DNA of 64,000 nucleotides, from contig CASEGJ010000003.1 in the NCBI GenBank assembly GCA_949287425.1, forward strand, positions 222,476 through 286,475, in the 5' to 3' direction. Of the stretch, positions 12,475-19,764 are shown one piece after another (within the stretch, counting starts at the first letter, position 1; the number at the start of each line of letters is the position of its first letter). The notes beneath the pieces are model-generated. The model was not told the DNA's origin. It was given only the letters and a program-made list of their open reading frames with translations, and did no database searches. Source of the DNA: an uncultured Caryophanales bacterium (GTDB taxonomy: Bacteria > Bacillota_I > Bacilli_A > RFN20 > CAG-288). The position numbers and the translations under genes were made by a program.

Positions 12475-13854
12475 ATGAATAAAGCGATTGATTTAGTTAA
12501 TGGTAATATTAAAACAAACATCGTAAAGTTTGCTATTCCAATTGCTTTATCTGGTATTTTGCAGCTTTTATTCTCTCAGGCCGATATTATTGTTTGTCGT
12601 TATTTTGGTTCTGAATTTTCTGTCCCTGCTATTTCAGGTACTAACTCTTTTGTAAACTTCATGTTGAATTTTGTCGTTGGTTTTTCAGTAGGCGCTAACG
12701 TATGCATTTCTAATGCGGTCGGTGCTAAAGATAAAGAAAAAGGCGAAAGAGTCATTGGCACTAGCATGATTTTTGGATTAGTTAGTTCTATTTTTATTGC
12801 GATTTTAAGCATATTAATTACTAAGCCTGCATTAAAATTGTTAAATGCTGATGCGCAATATTTCGATTTATCTGTTCAATATTTACAGATTTATTTTGCC
12901 GGTGTTCCTTTTATTGTTTTATATGATTTTGCTTCAGCTTTGCTTAGAGGAATGGGAGATTCAAAAAGGCCATTTTACTTTTTAACAGCAGCTGGTGTTT
13001 TAAATGTTGGTTTAAATTTGTTGTTTGTTATTGCTTTTAACATGGATGTTGCTGGTGTTGCTTGGGCGACAACTATTTCTCAAGGTGTCGCCGCTATTTT
13101 GTGTTGTATAGTTTTAATAAAAAGTAATTTATTTGCTAATTTCCATTGGAAAAATTGTATTTTTAGAAAAGTTGAATTAGTAGAAGTTATTAAAGTTGGT
13201 GTTCCTGCTAGTATTCAATCCTCTTTCTTTTCTATTTCTAATTTGATTATTCAATCTTCAATTAATGGTTTTGGTACTGATGTTACTACCGGTTCAGGTG
13301 CAGGAGCTTCTATAGAATCTTATTTAAATACTGCTCAAAACGCTTTTGGACAAGCTTGTATTGCTTTCGTTGCCGCTAATTATGGTGCTCATAATATTAA
13401 AAATATTAAATCTTCGTTTAGATGGTGCTTAATTTACGCGGTTGGAATTTCTGCTATTTTATCTGTTGTATCTTGTTTACTACGTTATCCATTACTATCT
13501 TTATTTGCTAATACTCCAGAAAGTATGGAAGTAGGATCAATAAGAGTTTTAATTAACTGTGGTAGCTATGTTTTATATGCGTTAACTGATTGTCCACCTT
13601 ATGCTGAAAGAGGTATGAAATATTCATTTATTCCTATGCTTATTTCTTTAATTGGTATTTGTGGTTCTCGTTTGTTGTTTATATTTACTTTATTCCAATT
13701 ACCTCAGTTCCATACACCAATGTGGTTATTCTTAACTTATCCAATTTCGTGGGTTTTAACAGGTGTCGCTCATTTAATAGCTTGGTATATAATATCTAAA
13801 AAGACTTTTGCTAAAATTGAAGCCGATGCTAAATTAGCTGTTGAAAATAATTAA
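12475..13854 (+). CDS. MATE family multidrug/toxin exporter
   Basis: Integral membrane antiporter expected to export cationic drugs or metabolites using a Na+ or H+ gradient. The 459-residue sequence has about 12 hydrophobic segments and the MATE start pattern (NIKTNIVKFAIPIALSGILQLLFSQADIIVCRYFG). AGGAGG precedes the ATG by seven bases. A TATAAT near 12439 and a cre-like site at 12396-12410 precede it. An insertion sequence begins 16 bases after its stop and separates it from its likely terminator at 14907-14953. It is not a close copy of the MATE protein at 37069. Confidence 0.93.
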   Translation: MNKAIDLVNGNIKTNIVKFAIPIALSGILQLLFSQADIIVCRYFGSEFSVPAISGTNSFVNFMLNFVVGFSVGANVCISNAVGAKDKEKGERVIGTSMIFGLVSSIFIAILSILITKPALKLLNADAQYFDLSVQYLQIYFAGVPFIVLYDFASALLRGMGDSKRPFYFLTAAGVLNVGLNLLFVIAFNMDVAGVAWATTISQGVAAILCCIVLIKSNLFANFHWKNCIFRKVELVEVIKVGVPASIQSSFFSISNLIIQSSINGFGTDVTTGSGAGASIESYLNTAQNAFGQACIAFVAANYGAHNIKNIKSSFRWCLIYAVGISAILSVVSCLLRYPLLSLFANTPESMEVGSIRVLINCGSYVLYALTDCPPYAERGMKYSFIPMLISLIGICGSRLLFIFTLFQLPQFHTPMWLFLTYPISWVLTGVAHLIAWYIISKKTFAKIEADAKLAVENN

Positions 13855-13869
13855 AATTAAAAAATAATT

Positions 13870-13893
13870 AGAAGTATTTACAAAATGGTTGCT
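13870..13893 (+). repeat. Left terminal inverted repeat of the IS
   Basis: 24 bases beginning AGAAGTATTTACAAAATGGT and ending TGCT; 23 of 24 match the reverse complement of the right end. A candidate -10 (TACAAT, 13914-13919) lies just inside the element. Confidence 0.9.
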
Positions 13894-13924
13894 GATTAGT
13901 AACTGAATTATTGTACAATTAGAT

Positions 13925-14021
13925 TGCTAGTAAGTGAATGTAGGAAGCTACTAGGTTTGAACTTACTAGCATTTGTTCCTTTCTCTAGTGGCTTCCTACA
14001 CTTAGAAAGGAACTTTTTATT
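13925..14021 (+). promoter_or_regulatory. Interlocked hairpins in the transposase leader
   Basis: Three inverted repeats interleave in the order A-B-A'-C-B'-C'. A is GCTAGTAAGT (13926-13935) with A' ACTTACTAGC (13961-13970). B is TGTAGGAAGCTACTAG (13939-13954) with B' CTAGTGGCTTCCTACA (13985-14000). C is GTTCCTTTCT (13975-13984) with C' AGAAAGGAAC (14004-14013). C' contains the AAAGGA ribosome site of the transposase, whose TTG start is at 14022. B-B' cannot coexist as a simple nested stem with A-A' or with C-C', so the RNA has two alternative folds, one hiding the ribosome site. Confidence 0.7.
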
Positions 14022-14855
14022 TTGCTTTCTAATTTAAAATGTTGCCCGTATTGTGGCTCTATATCTATTAAAAAGAATGGATATTATAAAAGCATCCAAA
14101 AATATCGTTGTCAAACATATGGTTCTATTTTTAATGAACGTACTAATACTATATTTTCTAGTTCAAAATTGAATAATAAAACGATACACAACTTATTTCT
14201 TCTATTATTAGACGATTCTCGACTTAAAGTAATTCAAGACTTGTTGAATGTTTCCTCTAGAACAGCTTATTTTTGGAGAATGAAAATTTACAAATTGGCT
14301 GGCCAATTAATTTCTAAAGAAAAGTTACGATGATGTGTTTATATTGATGAATTATTAGTGCCTGTTAATAAAAAGTATATCGAGACAAAAAACAACAAAT
14401 TGTTTAGAGGACAAAGTAGAAACCAAATAGTTATAGCTTGTGCGATTGATAAAGAAAATCGTAAATATGCTCAAATAGTAGGAAAAGGACATATTACATC
14501 AAAGGAATGTATTGAATCATATGGAAAAGCAATTGAAAAAGGATCTTATATTATTCACGATGGTATATTTTCTCACGATGCATTAATTCGTTATTTAGAA
14601 TCACAAGACGAGGTATGGAAATCAACAAGTAAAGAATCCAAAAAGCATTTACAACCAATCAATTCTTTCAGTGCAGAAATTAAAAGATGTTTAACTGTTC
14701 ATATAGGACTTAGAAGCGAAAATTTACAAGATTATTTAAATTGGATAGTTTTTCGTTCTACTTTAAATAGTCAAAATATTGAAGAAAAATTAGAAGAATT
14801 GGAAGCATTATGCTTCAAATTTCACTATACATATCGTTTAAAAGATAGATATTAA
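14022..14855 (+). pseudogene. IS1595-like transposase interrupted by an in-frame TGA
   Basis: The N-terminal 103 residues carry a zinc ribbon (CCPYCGS...YRCQTYGS) and a helix-turn-helix. Then TGA at 14331-14333 interrupts the frame, and the same frame continues with CVYIDELLVPVNKKY to a TAA at 14853. Catalytic-type residues follow: Asp in YIDE, Asp in YIIHDG, then the NSFSAEIKRCL segment and LQDYLNWIVFR, as in IS1595-type enzymes. Total length would be 277 residues. All three other Trp codons here are TGG. It is either a nonsense mutant, a readthrough case, or a copy from an organism reading TGA as Trp. The start is TTG at 14022, ten bases after AAAGGA. Confidence 0.8.
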
Positions 14856-14866
14856 GCTGATTATTT

Positions 14867-14890
14867 AGCAACCATTTTGTAAACACTTCT
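14867..14890 (-). repeat. Right terminal inverted repeat of the IS
   Basis: 24 bases, AGCAACCATTTTGTAAACAC then TTCT, the reverse complement of the left end with one mismatch. It starts 11 bases after the transposase stop. Confidence 0.9.
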
Positions 14891-14906
14891 AAAAATAATT
14901 AAAATT

Positions 14907-14953
14907 AAAAGAGGGTAATTAAATAAATTTTGAATTTAGTTAGCCCTCTTTTT
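14907..14953. terminator. Bidirectional terminator
   Basis: AAAAGAGGG(T)TAA pairs with TTAGCCCTCTTTT; T runs or A runs flank both sides. It lies between the IS and the end of the lipoprotein operon on the opposite strand. Before the IS inserted it probably also ended the MATE transcript. Confidence 0.75.
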
Positions 14954-14972
14954 AATTTGGTAAGTCTGAAAT

Positions 14973-15353
14973 TTAATCATCAAACACATTTAATCCAATA
15001 TGGTAATATAGTTGAACATCTTTATCTATAGTATCGTTAATTTTAATTTCATTAGTAAAATTTATATCGTAAAATATACCGGAACTAACATAGTAATAAT
15101 TTGTTGACTCAGTTATATTATCTGGATGTTTTAATGGGGTTTTGTTAAATAAAATTTTACTTAAATTTACGATATCTTCACTAGTTAATATTTTAACTCT
15201 AGGTATATTTAATTCAAATGAATATGTTATAGTTCTTTCTTTAGTTTTGGTATCTATTGTAACATGATTAGCAGTTACTACAATATTGTCACAAGAAGTA
15301 AGATTTAAACAGCTTAGAAATAATATAGGAATAAATTTAATAAACTTTTTCAT
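14973..15353 (-). CDS. Small lipoprotein (paralogue of its upstream neighbour)
   Basis: A 126-residue protein with a type II signal peptide: MKKF, hydrophobic core, then lipobox LTSC, so it should be anchored to the outer face of the membrane. The rest is beta-rich and unknown. It shares a pattern with the preceding gene's product: ILTxE, then FNxTP, YYVSSG, and a closing DTIDKDVQLYYHIG matching DVINKDITAYYSITG. The ATG overlaps the upstream gene's stop by 4 bases, so the two are translationally coupled. It is the last gene of a three-gene operon with a secreted papain-like protein. Confidence 0.75.
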   Translation of the reverse strand: MKKFIKFIPILFLSCLNLTSCDNIVVTANHVTIDTKTKERTITYSFELNIPRVKILTSEDIVNLSKILFNKTPLKHPDNITESTNYYYVSSGIFYDINFTNEIKINDTIDKDVQLYYHIGLNVFDD

Positions 15354-15799
15354 TTTCCACCTCCGGTGATTGAATAATATGCAGTGATATCTTTGTTTAT
15401 GACATCGCCTTCTTTAACTTCTTTTATATTTGAATATGGGATATTATCTAGTGAATCTAATTTCGATTCATCTACAATATAATATGGTCCTCCAATCATA
15501 AAATATCCAGAAACATAATGATCTGGTGAAATTAAGACATATAAATCACTAGGAGTTGAATTAAACATAGTATTTTGAATTTCTAAAATTGTGTTTTTTG
15601 TAATAACATAACCTTTTTCGAATGCAAATGTTATATAAAAGAAATAATCTGAATTTACTAGGTAATTATTTCTGTTTTCATCCATTTTAGTATTTCTAAA
15701 TATAGCAGTAATTTTAACTGTTTCTACTTTATCTGAACAGGCAGTTAGATTGATGCTTGATAAGAGAATTAGCGGTAATAATAAAATTTTTCTTTTCAT
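15350..15799 (-). CDS. Small lipoprotein
   Basis: A 149-residue protein with a lipoprotein signal (MKRK, hydrophobic stretch, lipobox LTAC). No known domain is recognised. Its C-terminal half aligns by eye with the next gene's product (FNSTP, YYxSG, VINKDITAYYSI), which suggests tandem duplication. It follows the papain-like gene by 15 bases, with GGAGATA as ribosome site, so it belongs to the same operon. Confidence 0.75.
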   Translation of the reverse strand: MKRKILLLPLILLSSINLTACSDKVETVKITAIFRNTKMDENRNNYLVNSDYFFYITFAFEKGYVITKNTILEIQNTMFNSTPSDLYVLISPDHYVSGYFMIGGPYYIVDESKLDSLDNIPYSNIKEVKEGDVINKDITAYYSITGGGK

Positions 15800-15814
15800 A
15801 ATTATCTATCTCCT

Positions 15815-17098
15815 TTATTGAGTTATTGGAATAGGGGTTTCACTTGCATCTTTTGCATATCCGCAACCTCCGCATACTGCGTATTCTTTAATTCCAACTC
15901 TTTTCGTGTGAGTAAAGAAATGACTTGCAGTTTCGATAGAAGAACATATACATTTTCTATAGTGAGTATCTAAGTCATTTAATTTATATACATAATTATG
16001 CTGGTGAGAACTTAGCATACAAGAACAAAGATATTCTTGAGTTGAAAGATCATAATAGCTGTATGAATGTTTATGAGTAAATGAAGATTCAAATTTATAG
16101 TAATAATAATCAGCAATACCGACAGTAAAAAATTCATCTAAATTTCTATGTGAGTTTACTGAACTTTTGCTCCAACCTAAATTACCATAGATAATATCAT
16201 TCGCTTCATCATATTCATAAGCTATGCAAACATGACCGCCTTCATCTAGTGTTCCTCCAATAATAACAGGCTCATTTTGCTTTAAAATTTCAATAATTTC
16301 ATTTCGCATTGCTGTTTTTTCTTGACTACTAGCATTTTCAGCATTAATGCCTCTTGTAATTAATTTGGCGTTAGATTTTAGAACAGAATTATTGTTTAGA
16401 TAATCATTAAGAATATCGCAAACAATTTTGTAATTTATACCAATATTGTCAAGTTCAATTTTTTTACCTGTTTGTTCATCATATTCTTTATAGTGATTAT
16501 GTCCATTAACTGCATAATCTAAAAGTAACCCAAATAGAGATGTGCCTTTTTTAGAAATTTGATCATTCATAAAATTCCTAATATCGGTATCTAAAGTATA
16601 ATTGTTATTTCTAATAAAGATAGCATTGTTATTCACACCAGGAGAGTTATAAGAAGTTAAACAATCATTAGATGTAGAAATAGTAGTTGTAGCGTTATAT
16701 TGGTTAGGAATAATATCATCATTCCAATATGCATCATAATAATTTAACAACATCGAAATTGCAGTATAACCACAATTACCAATTGAGTTTTCAATTATGT
16801 TTTTTCCTTGATTATAGAAAAAGTAATGATTGAAAGTTTCGTTTGTATAATAAGAAATATTAGGCATTATAACTAATTGAGGACCATCTTCAGGAGGTTT
16901 ATGTGGATCAATTGGAGTAATAGTTAATCCATCACCAGTTGGAATAGTAATATTTGAAGAATCTTCAGTCTCGTTTTTAGTTTCTTCATTTTTAGCAAAA
17001 TAAATTAGTTTGTCTATATTAGTTATGGAATTAGTATTATTTACGTTAGGTAGAATAAAAGCTAATCCTATAACTAAATAGTATCTAGCCTTTTTCAT
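15815..17098 (-). CDS. Secreted papain-like (C39-type) cysteine peptidase with Cys/His-rich tail
   Basis: I choose ATG 17098 (MKKARYYL) because AAAGGAG lies seven bases upstream; an upstream ATG at 17146 has no such site. The 427-residue product has an N-terminal hydrophobic signal segment (residues 5-20) and an acidic linker. Its peptidase-like domain has candidate Cys109 in SIGNCGYTAISMLLNYYD, His289 in EGGHVCIAYEYD and Asn306 in YGNLGW, the C39-like order. The tail (340-415) holds paired cysteines (CSC, CIC, CGGCG) and His-rich stretches, possibly metal-binding. Substrate unknown. It heads an operon with two lipoproteins. Confidence 0.75.
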   Translation of the reverse strand: MKKARYYLVIGLAFILPNVNNTNSITNIDKLIYFAKNEETKNETEDSSNITIPTGDGLTITPIDPHKPPEDGPQLVIMPNISYYTNETFNHYFFYNQGKNIIENSIGNCGYTAISMLLNYYDAYWNDDIIPNQYNATTTISTSNDCLTSYNSPGVNNNAIFIRNNNYTLDTDIRNFMNDQISKKGTSLFGLLLDYAVNGHNHYKEYDEQTGKKIELDNIGINYKIVCDILNDYLNNNSVLKSNAKLITRGINAENASSQEKTAMRNEIIEILKQNEPVIIGGTLDEGGHVCIAYEYDEANDIIYGNLGWSKSSVNSHRNLDEFFTVGIADYYYYKFESSFTHKHSYSYYDLSTQEYLCSCMLSSHQHNYVYKLNDLDTHYRKCICSSIETASHFFTHTKRVGIKEYAVCGGCGYAKDASETPIPITQ

Positions 17099-17169
17099 AC
17101 TAGGCTCCTTTCTATTTAGATATAACAAAAGATAATATATGGCCAAATTTATGTCTTTTATTGATATAT

Positions 17170-17197
17170 TTTATAACATGACAAAAAACGTTGTCAA
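17170..17197 (-). promoter_or_regulatory. Promoter of the peptidase-lipoprotein operon, with dyad
   Basis: On the minus strand TTGACA (17192-17197) and TATAAA (17170-17175) are 16 bases apart, about 70 bases before the peptidase start. The -35 overlaps a dyad, TGACAA-N6-TTGTCA (17179-17196), a possible operator. A second perfect repeat, TTTGTGT-N5-ACACAAA (17212-17230), lies just upstream. Confidence 0.6.
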
Positions 17198-17270
17198 ATT
17201 TAATTAACATTTTTGTGTCGCCAACACAAATCGATATAATTTAAAATGTTATCTAAATAGAACCGATAAA

Positions 17271-17627
17271 TTAGTCTTTATTACTAGATATTCTTTCTTT
17301 ATTTTGTTTTTCTAAATTTAATTTATATAAGCCTATTTGATAGTCATCTTTTTTAATAAGAGGGAATTGAAATTTAAAAAAGATATATATAGACATAATG
17401 ACTTGAATAGCTATAACGATTATTAAAATATAAAAAATTAGATTTGAATAAAAATTATCTTCATCGTTATTTAATTTTAAGATTTCCATTTTAAGTAGAA
17501 TTATAAAAACAATTTCTATAATTATTGTTATCAAATTGGAACCTAACGATTTAATAACTCTTTTTTTAGTTTCTTTTTTATAGATATTTCCAATATCTTT
17601 AATTTCTTGTTCAGTTTTATTTTCCAT
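17271..17627 (-). CDS. Small two-TM membrane protein of the queuosine operon
   Basis: A 118-residue protein with two hydrophobic segments (residues 29-50 and 62-84), a charged N-terminal helix and a charged C-terminal tail. I recognise no family. Its ATG overlaps the queF stop (TAATG), so it is co-translated with queF and is the last gene of the queuosine operon. Whether it has a queuosine-related role is unknown. Confidence 0.7.
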   Translation of the reverse strand: MENKTEQEIKDIGNIYKKETKKRVIKSLGSNLITIIIEIVFIILLKMEILKLNNDEDNFYSNLIFYILIIVIAIQVIMSIYIFFKFQFPLIKKDDYQIGLYKLNLEKQNKERISSNKD

Positions 17628-18112
17628 TATCTATTATCTACTTTCTCTGGATTTAAATCATGCCACAACAATCTTTGTTCAGCCATTTTTTCAAACTTAG
17701 TACCTTTTTTACCATAGTTACAATATGGATCGATAGAAATTCCACCTCTAGGAGTAAATTTTCCCCAAACCTCAATATATCTAGGATCTAATAATTTAAT
17801 TAGATCTTTCATGATGATATTGACGACATCTTCATGGAAATCACCGTGATTTCTAAATGAAAACATATATAGTTTTAAAGATTTTGATTCGACCATTAAT
17901 TTATCGGGAATATAAGAAATATAAATGGTTGCGAAATCAGGTTGACTAGTAATAGGGCATAACGAGGTAAATTCAGGAATGTTAAATTTGACAAAATAGT
18001 CGTTTTCAACATGTTTATTATGAAATGTTTCTAATACTTCTGGAGCATAATCCATCTTGTATTTAGTTTTTTGGTTTCCTAATTGAGTTAATCCTTCTTT
18101 ACTTCTATCCAT
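17627..18112 (-). CDS. queF: NADPH-dependent 7-cyano-7-deazaguanine reductase
   Basis: Reduces the nitrile of preQ0 to the amine of preQ1, a four-electron NADPH reaction in queuosine synthesis. The 161-residue length matches the short, single-domain (YkvM-type) form. The catalytic Cys is in [16 protein letters not shown], and the QueF motif continues as [21 protein letters not shown], with the conserved Glu and His. It follows the transporter gene by 13 bases and overlaps the small membrane-protein gene. Confidence 0.96.
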   Translation of the reverse strand: MDRSKEGLTQLGNQKTKYKMDYAPEVLETFHNKHVENDYFVKFNIPEFTSLCPITSQPDFATIYISYIPDKLMVESKSLKLYMFSFRNHGDFHEDVVNIIMKDLIKLLDPRYIEVWGKFTPRGGISIDPYCNYGKKGTKFEKMAEQRLLWHDLNPEKVDNR

Positions 18113-18125
18113 ATTGTTATCCTTT

Positions 18126-18926
18126 CTAAAATTTATTATAGCGTAAATTGATTTTTTCTATCTCATCTTTATTTTGAATTTGTTTTAAAAAGATGGCAAA
18201 ATGCGAGACAAATACAATATCAAAAAGAGCTTCTATTCCACATTCTAATAATGTTGTCATACCTATACAGGTAAAAAGTTCTCCAAATGGTTTTTCACCT
18301 AATGTTAAATTTATAGGAGCAAAAGTTATTAACATAAATATTCCATTATCTATAAGTTGACCTATAATTGTAGAAACTATACATCTAATGGTAAAAGAAA
18401 CTTTGCTAGTTTGATTTTTAGCTTTAGATTTCATTATATCCATGATTTTGGTATTGATATATGAACCTAGTAAAAAAGCGATAATTGAACCTACAGCCAT
18501 CCTTACAGTTAGCCCACCACCATAGCCAATAACTAAGTTAATAGCGCCAACTAGATCGATATTTCCATCGAAAATAGTTTGATTAGGTGGAATAAAAGCT
18601 ACTAACCAACCTATTAAAGAAAAAATGACATTGCATATTCCTAAACTGACAAAAACTTTAATAGATGTTTTTTTACCCCAGATTTCGGTAATTAAATCCA
18701 TACAAGCGAAGACTAACCAAGAAATTATTGTTCCGCCAGTTGTAATTGGAAACATTGTTTTAGTTGTCCAATTCCATTCGCTTGGAATAATATTACCAAC
18801 TCCAAAAGTTTTCCCAGCCCAAATGTTCATTAAGATAGTTCCACTAGCGTAAATTACTAGTAAAATTATGAAATATGTCTCTAATTTAACTTGTTTTAAT
18901 TTATGCAAAAGTTTATTTTCCTTCAT
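18126..18926 (-). CDS. Queuosine precursor transporter (VUT/YhhQ family)
   Basis: Integral membrane protein of 266 residues with about six hydrophobic segments, resembling the COG1738 family that takes up preQ0, preQ1 or queuine. Typical signatures are the polar-helix segments [18 protein letters not shown] and [20 protein letters not shown]. Its start overlaps the queC end by 14 bases, and GAGGT inside queC serves as its ribosome site. Position between queC and queF under a preQ1 riboswitch strongly supports the role; which precursor it carries cannot be told. Confidence 0.9.
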   Translation of the reverse strand: MKENKLLHKLKQVKLETYFIILLVIYASGTILMNIWAGKTFGVGNIIPSEWNWTTKTMFPITTGGTIISWLVFACMDLITEIWGKKTSIKVFVSLGICNVIFSLIGWLVAFIPPNQTIFDGNIDLVGAINLVIGYGGGLTVRMAVGSIIAFLLGSYINTKIMDIMKSKAKNQTSKVSFTIRCIVSTIIGQLIDNGIFMLITFAPINLTLGEKPFGELFTCIGMTTLLECGIEALFDIVFVSHFAIFLKQIQNKDEIEKINLRYNKF

Positions 18927-19611
18927 CGATTCTTACCTCGTATTCTATAGGGTCTTTTATTCCGTTTTTTAAGAAGGCTTTTTGTCTATCTATGCAGGTG
19001 GCGCATTTTCCACACGCTTTATTTTTTCCTTGATAACACGACCAAGTTAATTGGTAAGGTACTTTTAATTCAAGGCCTTTTTTTACTATTTGATCTTTAG
19101 TTTGTGAAACAAATGGAGCGATAACTTCAACTTGTTTACCACTACCTAGATAGATAGCTTTACTTATTGCTTGATTGAATTCTTTAGAGGTATCTGGATA
19201 GGCGGAAGATGTTTCATCTTGATGAGCTCCATAGTAGATATAACTAGCGTTATATGAAAGAGCGATTGAAGTGGCTACTGATAAAAATAAACCATTTCTA
19301 TAAGGGACATAAGTAGAAAGAGGGGAAGTTGTTTTTTCTAGTTGCTGCTTATATGAACCAATGGGAATTTCTAAATTAGAATCTTTTAATAAAGAACATG
19401 AAGAACCCTCAAAAATTTCCTTCAAATCTAGGATTTTATGTTCGATATTATAATAATTAGCTATAGCTTTACTAGCTTGTAATTCTTTGTCGTGTTTTTG
19501 GCCGTAATATAAAGATAAAGCTAAAACTTCTTTATTAGTAAATCTATCAACTGCTAAAGCTAAGCAAGTAGTAGAATCAACACCTCCAGAAAATAAGACG
19601 ATAGCTTTCAT
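18913..19611 (-). CDS. queC: 7-cyano-7-deazaguanine synthase
   Basis: ATP-dependent enzyme that converts 7-carboxy-7-deazaguanine and ammonia to preQ0. It is 232 residues. The N-terminal PP-loop is LFSGGVDSTTCLAL, and the C-terminal zinc site is the four-cysteine cluster SCYQGKNKACGKCATC. AAGGAG precedes the ATG by eight bases. It is the first gene after the preQ1 riboswitch. The earlier enzymes QueD and QueE and GTP cyclohydrolase are not in this window. Confidence 0.97.
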   Translation of the reverse strand: MKAIVLFSGGVDSTTCLALAVDRFTNKEVLALSLYYGQKHDKELQASKAIANYYNIEHKILDLKEIFEGSSCSLLKDSNLEIPIGSYKQQLEKTTSPLSTYVPYRNGLFLSVATSIALSYNASYIYYGAHQDETSSAYPDTSKEFNQAISKAIYLGSGKQVEVIAPFVSQTKDQIVKKGLELKVPYQLTWSCYQGKNKACGKCATCIDRQKAFLKNGIKDPIEYEVRIDEGK

Positions 19612-19644
19612 AATAATTAACTCCTTTTTACATAAAAACTAAGT

Positions 19645-19677
19645 AAAAAGAAGTCAAACCACTAAAAAGACTTCTTT
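19645..19677 (-). terminator. Attenuator terminator of the queC leader
   Basis: On the minus strand AAAGAAGTC pairs with GACTTCTTT around a 13-base loop and runs into five consecutive T residues. It lies directly after the preQ1 aptamer and 35 bases before queC, the expected place for a transcription-off switch. Confidence 0.85.
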
Positions 19678-19680
19678 CGT

Positions 19681-19719
19681 CCTAGTTTTGTTTAAAGACA
19701 GGATGGTTTCGAACTGTCT
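19681..19719 (-). ncRNA. preQ1-I riboswitch aptamer
   Basis: The minus strand reads AGACAG-TTCGAAACCATC-CTGTCT followed by TTAAACAAAACTAGG. This is the preQ1-I layout: a short P1 stem, a C-rich 12-base loop beginning TTC, and an A-rich tail AAACAAAACTAGG that docks in the P1 groove and closes P2. The tail closely resembles the Thermoanaerobacter tengcongensis type (TTAACAAAACAAGG). Ligand binding would favour the adjacent terminator and lower expression of queC, the transporter and queF. Confidence 0.85.
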
Positions 19720-19733
19720 ATGATACGCTAGAT

Positions 19734-19762
19734 ATAATAGCATTAAAGTTTTAGCTAGTAAA
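19734..19762 (-). promoter_or_regulatory. Promoter of the queuosine operon
   Basis: On the minus strand TTTACT (19757-19762) and TATTAT (19734-19739) are separated by 17 bases. Transcription would start about eight bases before the aptamer. The -35 lies close to the 3' end of rarA. Confidence 0.55.
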
Positions 19763-19764
19763 GA

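Larger units (their letters stand above)
13870..14890 (+). mobile_element. IS1595-like insertion sequence (about 1,021 bp)
   Basis: The ends are a 24-bp inverted repeat, AGAAGTATTTACAAAATGGT at 13870 onward and its near-perfect complement ending at 14890 (one mismatch). The 10-base sequence AAAAATAATT lies directly outside both ends (13860-13869 and 14891-14900), which is consistent with a target-site duplication, although the AT-rich target makes its exact length uncertain. The single transposase has an N-terminal zinc ribbon and a DDE-type domain resembling ISXO2/IS1595 enzymes. It sits between a MATE gene and that gene's likely terminator, so insertion is probably recent. Confidence 0.9.

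Noticed and set aside
17212..17230. TTTGTGT/ACACAAA hairpin as terminator of the queuosine operon
   Set aside because: Neither strand has a T run after the stem, so it is more likely part of the neighbouring promoter's control region.
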